64,000 bases of DNA. Origin: Closterium sp. Naga37s-1 (lineage: Eukaryota; Streptophyta; Zygnematophyceae; Desmidiales; Closteriaceae). The translations under genes were made by a program, and so were the position numbers. Under the pieces are notes generated by a model. It had not been told where the DNA came from, made no database searches, and saw only the letters and a program-made list of their open reading frames with translations. This document shows, piece after piece, positions 56,913 through 64,000 of the stretch. The DNA lies in NCBI GenBank assembly GCA_947471745.1, contig CANJKZ010000174.1, forward strand, positions 1,836,001 through 1,900,000. Direction: 5' to 3'. The stretch's first letter is position 1. Every line of letters begins with the position of its first letter.

Positions 56913-58005
56913 TGTTGGTGTAAGGGCCTAATAAACTCAGGCTATTAAGACGTTATCAAACTTAAAACCTCTCCTCGGGGTCACCTCCAAGGGTCCCTGG
57001 GTGCTTGGTACAAGACCAGCCCCTATCCTCGGGTCCGAGTTTGTTAAGAGAGGGATCAAGAGGGACTTTGTCAAAACAGCAAGAGTACCTTGAACGTTGC
57101 GCAGCATGCCGTGCAGACCGTCGATCAGATTAAGCTGAGAATTCGCTATATCGAAGCTCACTCTAAGAGCTTTCAAAAGAGCCAAGTTGCCTCGCGAAAA
57201 GTTCTGCCATTGCAGAGTTACGAAATGGACAGCGTTGGCCTAGCGTCGTAGTGCTAGCGTACTAGTGTTGACTCGGTAGCATTCCGCCGTCGCACCGCGT
57301 AGAAACAAAATTCCAGCAACGAATGAATTTGCTTGAATCAAATTGACTATATTCAGGTACAAACAGAGAAGGAATATATAGTTCTAGCTAGCAAGGACCT
57401 TGGGAATCAACCTGGGATCAACCACGGATGATCTCAAATAATTCCAAGCAACAAAACCAACCTGGCTTGACAAAACAGCAGGTGGTAGGTTGGTAAACAA
57501 CCTCTGGTTCTGTTTTTCCAACCTGGGAAAACAACAACCAGGTTCAGGTCCTAAAAACAGAACCTGTTTTGTCTTTGCCCAACCAGCCAAGTGCTGGTTC
57601 CGCTGGTTTCCCCTGGCCCTGTAGCATGCAGATACAGACAAACAACATCCAACCTTCACCTAAATTGTACCCCTATAGTGCCTGCCCTGCTACACTATAG
57701 TCAACCAAACAAAACAGTACAATTTTGAGTTGGATAGAACTGAATCTGCGCAATCAATTCAACCGAACTGCAAAGCTTCCATCTTGGGTTCCTTTACGAG
57801 CTTGTCCTTTCTGCTTGCACTGTTTATAGCGCGTACAATGTTGTGCCGAAGCGCACATTGCGCGAGTACCTGCAAATGCATCAAACAAAAAATTGCGAAA
57901 GCAAACAAACACACGAACATTCCATTCACACCCAAATGCATTCGCACACGCACACTCGTACAAACAGACGGCAGGATGTCGTGCAATGTGAATTTGCACC
58001 CAACA
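56913..58005 (-). repeat. Solo LTR of family B (1.09 kb)
   Basis: Plus-strand ends TGTTGGTGTAAG and GCACCCAACA, equal in extent to 59712-60803 and matching the remnants at 45800-46170 and 33789-34154. No coding part adjoins it. The 5-bp flanks (GTACC, ACCAT) do not match, so it may have arisen by recombination between two insertions or been rearranged later. Confidence 0.9.
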
Positions 58006-58038
58006 ACCATTCTAATATGTTCTCCATTCTTCTCTCAG

Positions 58039-58157
58039 GTGGTGCCGTTCATGAGCAACAACCAATCACATGATAGCGCTGCATCTAAAGACGAAAGATG
58101 GCGACCGGCTGCATCTTCTCAGTCTGCCCCCCCTGCCCGTTGGCAACATTTGAGCAG
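58039..58157 (+). CDS. Exon-like segment (unrecognised, possibly first coding exon)
   Basis: A pyrimidine tract ending TTCTCTCAG precedes it and CAG/GTGAGA follows, both good splice-site words. An ATG at 58051 opens MSNNQSHDSAASKDERWRPA and continues, rich in Ser, Ala and Gln, to WQHLSR, with a stop only just past the donor, as expected of an intron. The W.H ending resembles the entry to BED-type zinc fingers of hAT transposases and related proteins, but no such domain follows in the window. It also lies where the tail of a minus-strand family C piece would fall, so it may be untranslated retroelement sequence. Confidence 0.25.
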
Positions 58158-58314
58158 GTGAGAAGGTCTTCCCCTCATGCTTCGTGACTTTATGTCCCAC
58201 TCCAGTGCCCCCAGATACACTCCATACCCCACCCTCCCTCCCCCACACACCCATGTGCTTGCAGTCATGCACGTAACCGCGCACACAACTACAAACACAT
58301 GAGTGAGTGTGGAT

Positions 58315-59330
58315 TTAGGTGATGCCGTGTTGTGCATCACAGCTCGAAGATGCCGCACAAGTGAGTACAACACCAGAATCATTGACTTGACGATTGCTCA
58401 ACAGACCATTCAGCATATTGCAGGTGAGGTGCTGCTTTCTTGGCTTGTCTACCTCATCTCCCACATCATCGCCTTCAACCTCTTCTGTCGCATGTGAGTC
58501 ATCCGTTGCTACAGCACTGACTTCATTAGCTGCAGGTAAATCTTGCTCTGTTGGGTCTGCTCCATCGCCTCCATGACATTCAGACATAGGAACCGAATCC
58601 ACTACAGTCCTTTTACCATCTCCCCCTGAAGTCCACACCGCAATGTGGGGTGAGACTTCATCCGTTGCAACATCATGTGCCGGGTTCCGCACGATGCAGG
58701 CTTTGTGTGCCATGCGGTATTGAACGGATATGTGTGCAAAACGGGCACTCGAGTGCATCCCAGAGGTGCGAGAAAGCGCGCTCCAGTGTGTACCAAAGTG
58801 CACTCCTGGTGTGCACAAAGGTATACCTCCTTCACGACCATGCTCATTCGATGATGCACCATCACGGGAATGTCCATGATCATGGGCAGATGCAAGTGCC
58901 GCCTCATATTCCACCATGAGCACTCCATGCACGTTCTTGCCAAGTCCAATCCGCACACTCTCGTCTCCATTACACATGGTGATCTCGGTGTCTCCATTAG
59001 CAACCGTATTGATGTGAGCCCCCTTTTCAGCAAGTGACAAGAGGAGAGCAGGTTGTTCTTCAAGCCAGGTACATAGAGGACTTCAGTGTATCGAACTGTT
59101 GTCCCACCAGGTGCCGTTGCTCTGATCGTTCCCGTCATCACGCTGCTCAGATGGCTCCAATCAACGAGCTCCACATACACAGATTCGTCCAGCTTGTTTA
59201 ACAATTCAAACCAGCACTTGTCCGAAGTAATATGCTGGCTGCATCCGCTGTCCAGCAACCACGATGACCCTCCAGCGGAAGGTAAGGTTGCTTGTGAAGA
59301 TTGCACCGTTGCAATGCAAGTAATGTTGGT
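58315..59330 (-). mobile_element. Family C fragment (protease and extension)
   Basis: Minus-strand reading gives the copia-type protease block (SSWLLDSGCSQHIT near 59250, VLYVPGLKNNLLS near 59070) and the conserved extension (GAHINTVANGDTEITM to CDAQHGIT, ending near 58317). It is close to the plus-strand copy at 49430-50445. Downstream (58315 to about 58260) the tail words CACACTCACTCATGTG and GTGTGCGCG also match that copy. Confidence 0.8.
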
Positions 59331-59711
59331 GCAACCCTACGGTTTGCATTCGGCTTGTTGTCCGTGTGCGTGCATGCGTGTGTGCATGGAATGGTATGAG
59401 GGCATGAGATAATATATATTTCATGCTTACAATAGTGTGTGAATGATGAGGCATGATTTTGAATGTGTGTGTCGAGTCAATAGCGAGTTATCGCTAGTCG
59501 CGTGTCACGTCGTCGTTTGCGTGTCGTGTGCGGTTTTCTATTTTGTCGTGTGTGGAACGTTTGGCGTGTCGTAGGTGTGCGCAGCAGACTTCCAAGAACT
59601 CAAGGAAGAATTTATCTTGAAGAACCAGAGCCTTGGTTTCAATATTCAAGTGACTTCGAAGCTCTCCAAAAGGGTAAACTTCAAGATAGTGAGAATAGTT
59701 ACATTACTTTG
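59331..59711. other. Unassigned segment left of the solo LTR
   Basis: Moderately AT-rich with TGTG-rich words. It starts with an LTR-like TGTTGGTGCAACC at about 59330 but no matching end was found. No coding signal. Confidence 0.4.
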
Positions 59712-60803
59712 TGTTGGTGTAAGGGCCTAATAAACTCAGGCTATTAAGACGTTATCCAACTTAAAACCTCTCCTCGGGGTCACCTCCAAGGGTCCCTGGG
59801 TGCTTGGTACAAGACCAGCCCCTATCCTCGGGTCCGAGTTTGTAGAGAGAGGGATCAAGAGGGACTTAGTCAAAACAGCAAGAGTACCTTGAATGTCGCG
59901 CAGCGTGTCGTGCAGACCGTCGATCGGATTAAGCTGAGATCTTGCTATATCGAAGCTCACTCTAAGAGCTTTCAAAAGAGCCAAGTTGCCTCGCGAAAAG
60001 TTCTGCCATTGCAGAGTTACGAAATGGACAGCGTTTGCCTAGCGTTGGAGTGCTAGCGTACTAGCGTTGACTCGGTAGCATTCTGCCGTCGAATCGCGTG
60101 GATACGAAATTCCAGCAAGGAAGGAATTCGCTTGAATCAATTTTAATATATTCAGGTACAAACAGAGAAGAAATATATAGTTCTAGCTAGCAAGGACCTT
60201 GGGAATCAACCTGGGAACAACCAGGGATGATCCCAAATAATTCCAAGCAACAGAACCAACCTGGCTGGACAAAACAGCAGGTGGTAGGTTGGTAAACAAC
60301 CCCTGGTTCTGTTTTTCCAACCTGGGAAAACAACAACCAGGTTCAGGTCCTAAAAACAGAACCTGTTTTGTCTTTGCCCAACCAGCCAAATGCTGGTTCC
60401 GCTGGTTTCCCCTGGCCCTGTAGCATGCAGATACAGACAAACAACATCCAACCTTCACCTAAATTGTACCCCTATAGTGCCTGCCCTGCTACACTATAGT
60501 CAACCAAACAAAACAGTACAAGTTCGAGTTGGATAGAACTGAATCTGCGCACTCAATTCAACCGAACTGCAAAGCTTCCATCTTGGGTTCCTTTGCGAGC
60601 TCGTCCTTTCTGCTTGCACTGTTCATAGCGCGTACAATGTTGTGCCGAAGCGCACATTGCGCGAGTACCTGCAAATGCATCAAGCGAAAATTGCGAAAAC
60701 AAACAAACACACGAACATTCCATTCACACCCAAATGCATTCGCACACGCATACTCGTACAAACAGACGGCAGGATGTCGTGCAATGTGAATTTGCACCCA
60801 ACA
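59712..60803 (-). repeat. Solo LTR of family B with target duplication (1092 bp)
   Basis: Ends TGTTGGTGTAAG and GCACCCAACA, flanked by CTTTG on both sides (59707-59711, 60804-60808). A solo LTR is what remains after the two LTRs of an inserted element recombine. Confidence 0.95.
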
Positions 60804-60808
60804 CTTTG

Positions 60809-61149
60809 TGTGGTGTAACATTTCTATTGGTGTAGGCCCTTATGGAGGGTAGTTTCGAGACCCTTCGTGGTTGGGGACAGTGTGATACTGTTCCACATCA
60901 CTGTACCTCTTCTCTTGGGGTTTGTAGGAGCTGAAGTCATTCCCAACTCGTAACTCTTCCTAATTTGTGTTCTAAATCTATAGTGGCTGCCATAGTGCCG
61001 TTCGTTCAAACGGAATCGTAATGAAAATGTGCAATCTAAATTGCCTAGTGCAGGTGACGTTAAGAAGCTCTAGATCCAATTTGAATCAGGTCATTTGGAG
61101 CTCTGATCAGATCGATGTGAACGTTTAAAGCCGCTGTGCAGAAATCCGA
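60809..61149. other. Unassigned segment right of the solo LTR
   Basis: Continues the sequence interrupted by the solo LTR. Contains GTGATACTGTTCCACATCAC, a word reminiscent of LTR starts in plants, but no paired end. No coding signal. Confidence 0.4.
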
Positions 61150-62338
61150 ATGTGCTGGCTGCATCCGCTGTCCAGCAACCACGATGACCCTCCAGCGGAA
61201 GGTAAGGTTGCTGGTGGATGACCATCCAGGGATGACCCTCCATCTTATCCGACTGTAGGACCCGCCATCCCACACCTTCTGCGCCCACTCGACCAATTCC
61301 GTCACTCTATTGCCCAATCTGTCCGCTTCTCAGTCTACCATGCTTCATTACATGCACTTCACTCTTATACTCATCATTCCTCCCCCGTGCTTCCCCTTGC
61401 ATGGATGATTGAGGTGCAAGATTGGAGCTCCCCTCTCCTTGGACGGATGCATCCCTTTCTTCGGATGACTCTCCTCCTTGAGGTATGCCCATTTCTCCGT
61501 CACCATCAATTCCTGCATTGACATTGAATGCACGAGTTTGGTTAGTACGAGGAGTGCTTGAATGAGATTGCCCATGAGTGGACAGATTGTTGAGCCCGTC
61601 AGAGTGTGTTGTCGTTGGCATGTTGAACTTGACTCGCAGTGATGTTTGAAGTGCTGGTGGTGCCCTTGCGATCATGTTTTCCAGGTGCTCATGCTGAGCC
61701 AAGATGGCTTCTTCATAAGCCGCATATGCAGCATCCACTTCGCCATCGAAGTGCGCCGTGATCTTGATCAAACAGTATCGCAGGTATGCGCTAAGAGCGC
61801 AAGTTCTTCGGAAGCAAACACCAGGTGTATAAAAGTGCATAGAGTAGCTCTGATACCTTGCTAGAAAGGCATAGTGCCAACATAGCGGAAACGTGTTTGT
61901 AGAAAAGAACAAGATAGAAATCTTGCATTGATCACCGAATGATGGAATGATTGACACACAGCACGTAGGGTATTTATGCATCCATCTACCCCTACCGAAT
62001 GACCCTATTCACACCAATAATGGTGTACCAATAATTCTACCCTCTACCCTCCAATAATGCTGAACTCCAATAATTCCGGCCCTACAATAATTGTGACTCA
62101 CACCTAAGCTGGCCTTAGAGCACCCTGCCATGGATGCCGGTTGGCGCGTCTCTTTACCCATCGCTAGGCGAATGTCGTCACCAGACGAGTTGATGCGCCC
62201 ATCGTTATTGATTTGCACGTTAGAACAAGGGAACGACGACCTCTCAAGGTTCTTCCTACGCTTGGTTCAGCCAGCCGTGAAGTAAGGTTGAGCAAAGCTC
62301 GAGCTCCATGAGCTAAAAATGACAATCTAACCCAACAA
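61150..62338 (-). mobile_element. Family C fragment with 5' LTR, leader and upstream region
   Basis: Minus-strand order: LTR (62338-61859, 480 bp, starts TGTTGGGTTAG, ends TTTCTAGCA), primer site (AGGTATCAGAGCTA), leader, upstream region (HFDGEVDAAYAAYEEAILAQ near 61740, then EGEMGIPQ-type words to about 61310), and a short protease-coding piece (61150-61215) that duplicates 59228-59295. Gag is absent between them. It is the right-hand partner of 58315-59330 but rearranged. Confidence 0.75.
61859..62338 (-). repeat. 5' LTR of family C (about 480 bp)
   Basis: Bounded on the left by the primer site complement TAGCTCTGATACC and on the right by TAACCCAACA. Contains a cluster of AATTATTG/CAATAATT words shared with 47166-47420. 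Confidence 0.8.
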
Positions 62339-63123
62339 CCCCCTGCCTTAAATCCCACTCCAAAGGTCGCAGAGCTGCTCCTTTATGAGGAATGCCCTCG
62401 TAGAGGACAGCTCTTGACAGCTCCAGAGCTGCCATCGTGCTGCTGGCAGCGTGCTGGAGGCAGCATAGCGCTGCTGGCAGCAAAACGACACTGGCAGCAT
62501 CTTTAGATGCTGCCATCAGGGAAGGATTTTGCCAGCACAGCCAGCTTTGCTGCGTCCCTTGCGGAGAGTCACTCTACACCGAGAGCTGGACTACAGGGAA
62601 GGCACGGGTTCTATGAGTGATTGTAGCTTTCCTTGTATTCTCTAGCACTTGCGTGTTCACGGGGCAAAACAACAAGAGTTTCACTAGCAAGAGAATTTAC
62701 AAAGATGGTTCAGAATGATAGCAACAACATCGGCAACAATGACCACATCAGAAGCAAGTCTGCCTAGCGCACTGGCAGGTCGACCTCCAGCCCAGCAAAG
62801 TTGGCGACCTGCCAGCACTGCAAGTCCGCACCGCTCCAGCGCTGCAGAAGGGTGGCTGGCCAATATTACAAGTCAACGGCATGCCAGCGATGCAGCAAGG
62901 CGGCTGTCCAGCGTTGCACCCGCAGGTGATAGCTGATGGAAAGCGCGCGAATGTGGAGAGCGTACAAGAGATTAGGTCCGCCGACTTCGACGGAACATTG
63001 CGTGCAGCTCACGTAACCTTAAACTATGAGCAGGTACGCGTTGGAAAGGTCTTAATATCTACTTTCCAAAAAGGTAACGCCTGCCTTCAACCAAGATGTA
63101 GGCCGATCGCTATCGTGATTTAA
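62339..63123 (+). other. Unassigned segment with degenerate CCAGCGNTGCA repeats and small open frames
   Basis: GCTGCTGGCAGC-type words cluster at 62430-62530. From about 62790 the word CCAGC(G/A)NTGCA recurs every 30-50 bp (62810, 62840, 62882, 62905). In one frame they give Cys pairs (CQHC, CQRC); in another they give PALQ repeats and then RSADFDGTLRAAHVTLNYEQVR (62960-63040) up to a stop at 63121. None matches a domain I know; the last frame is the more protein-like. Confidence 0.3.
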
Positions 63124-63660
63124 GTGCGACGGGGTATCCTGGCGGAATTACTTGGCAGCCATGGATTAGATATAGGAATGGCTTAAGCTAGAGTTCAGAT
63201 ATGAAAAGTGACGAGTTTGACAAACCCTACCATCCCAACCCTCGCCATACAACAATCCCCAACAACCCAAAATGCCAAACTAGCAACACCAAAGGTATTG
63301 TAGTGGGTAGCAAAGGTTTGTTGGTGCTTGTTTGGTGCGAGATCAAATCCAGCCTGTAACAAGTCTAGTAATCATATTTTGCACAAACCCTCAGCCCACA
63401 ACCAGCTAGAGAAAAATACCACAACCACCTACACAATCAACAATAGCAGCGCACCTACTTCGCAGGTGCTAGTAGTTGGTTGGCACGACATGCACCGTCA
63501 CATGACCACGTGCCGTTGACTGTACCTGATTAGCCACAACGACCTCGGGATACCACTCTGAGGTCGGATTCGCCAAAACCACCTGGGCGACGGTACCCGC
63601 TCGTTACCCGCACCCGCGACCCACTACCCACTACCCGATGCCCGCTACCCGATGTCCGCT
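63124..63660. other. Unassigned, non-coding in appearance
   Basis: AT-rich to mixed sequence without long frames. The last 60 bp (63600-63660) are a degenerate CCCGCTACCCGATG / CCCACTA repeat leading directly into the copia sequence on the right. Confidence 0.5.
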
Positions 63661-64000
63661 AGGGGCAATGGTGGAGGTGGCGGAGGGGGCAGTTGTGGAG
63701 GTGGTGGAGGGGTTGGAGGTGGTGGAGGTGGCGGTGGCAGTTCAGGAGGTAGTGGGGCGCCCCAGCAGCAGCAGCCACAGCAGCAGCAACAGCCATAGCA
63801 GCAGCCGTGGAAGCAGACTGAACCAGGGAGCTATGCCAGCGGCAGCGGCTCACCCAGATGGACGTCGCGTGGCTCAGCCCCGACTCCCTGCCAGTACTGG
63901 GGTCAGACTGGGCCGCGCTGCAACCGCCCGTATGACCGCTTCCACCCCTCGGGTCAGTGCTATGCGCAGCTTACTGACCGATATTGCGCGCAGTTCGGCT
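63661..64000 (+). mobile_element. Ty1/copia family A-related fragment (Gly-rich tract and zinc motif), cut by the window edge
   Basis: A Gly-rich tract (GGGGGGGSCGGGG type) and Gln-rich stretch (about 63770-63800) lead into CQYWGQTGPRCNRPYDRFH and PSGQCYAQLTDRY. The order and spacing resemble the Gly-rich tract and CPYVIRTG...C...H....C motif of family A gag, with a shorter first loop. Protease would lie beyond the window. At least one break. Confidence 0.6.

Overview
This window is a graveyard of nested LTR retrotransposons from a eukaryotic genome, most probably of the green plant lineage. The reasons are the dominance of Ty1/copia elements of several distinct families primed at an initiator-Met-tRNA-type site (TGGTATCAGAGC and close variants), lesser Ty3/gypsy remains, 5-bp target duplications, and a short interstitial CCCTAAA (plant-type telomere) array. 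A charophyte alga, bryophyte or lycophyte would fit; the sequence alone does not settle it. No intact host gene, rRNA or tRNA gene was recognised. Two weak candidates for non-LTR coding sequence are a lysine-rich frame at about 46.13-46.84 kb and an exon-like segment at 58.04-58.16 kb. 

Layout: 1-236 is the right end of a minus-strand copia element. 237-6405 is a decayed Ty3/gypsy element carrying a coding-free LTR element (1019-5139, CCTAT duplication) inside its reverse transcriptase. 6406-33788 is a mosaic of copia 'family A' copies on both strands (6406-8404 minus, 10475-17786 minus, 17787-22245 plus, 23880-27102 plus pieces, 27103-28929 minus, 28930-33788 minus). Between these lie a family B copia piece (8405-10443), a telomere-like array (10444-10474) and Ty3/gypsy remains (22246-23879). 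33789-46170 is a minus-strand family B copia element split by a very young plus-strand family A copy (38713-45705; identical LTRs, ATCTT duplication). 

From 46 kb rightward the base composition is more AT-rich: a lysine-rich frame with a long AAG microsatellite; a plus-strand family C copia-like element (47166-56912) holding a whole-looking minus-strand family D copia element (50472-56840, 772-bp LTRs, TGTAG duplication); two solo LTRs of family B (56913-58005 and 59712-60803, the second with a CTTTG duplication); rearranged minus-strand family C pieces with an LTR (to 62338); about 1.3 kb of unassigned sequence; and the start of another copia gag/zinc region running off the right edge. 

Within family A the parts run LTR, primer site, GC-rich tandem-repeat leader, gag, an atypical zinc motif, protease, integrase, a long low-complexity linker, reverse transcriptase, RNase H, a conserved 3' untranslated block, polypurine tract, LTR. 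The most interesting signals are the recurring QQLREW module in gag and linker, the non-canonical zinc motif, the leader arrays that differ from copy to copy, the hairpin-bearing coding-free element, and family C with extra modules before gag and after protease but no recognisable integrase or reverse transcriptase. All retroelement coordinates for coding parts are domain extents rounded by eye.
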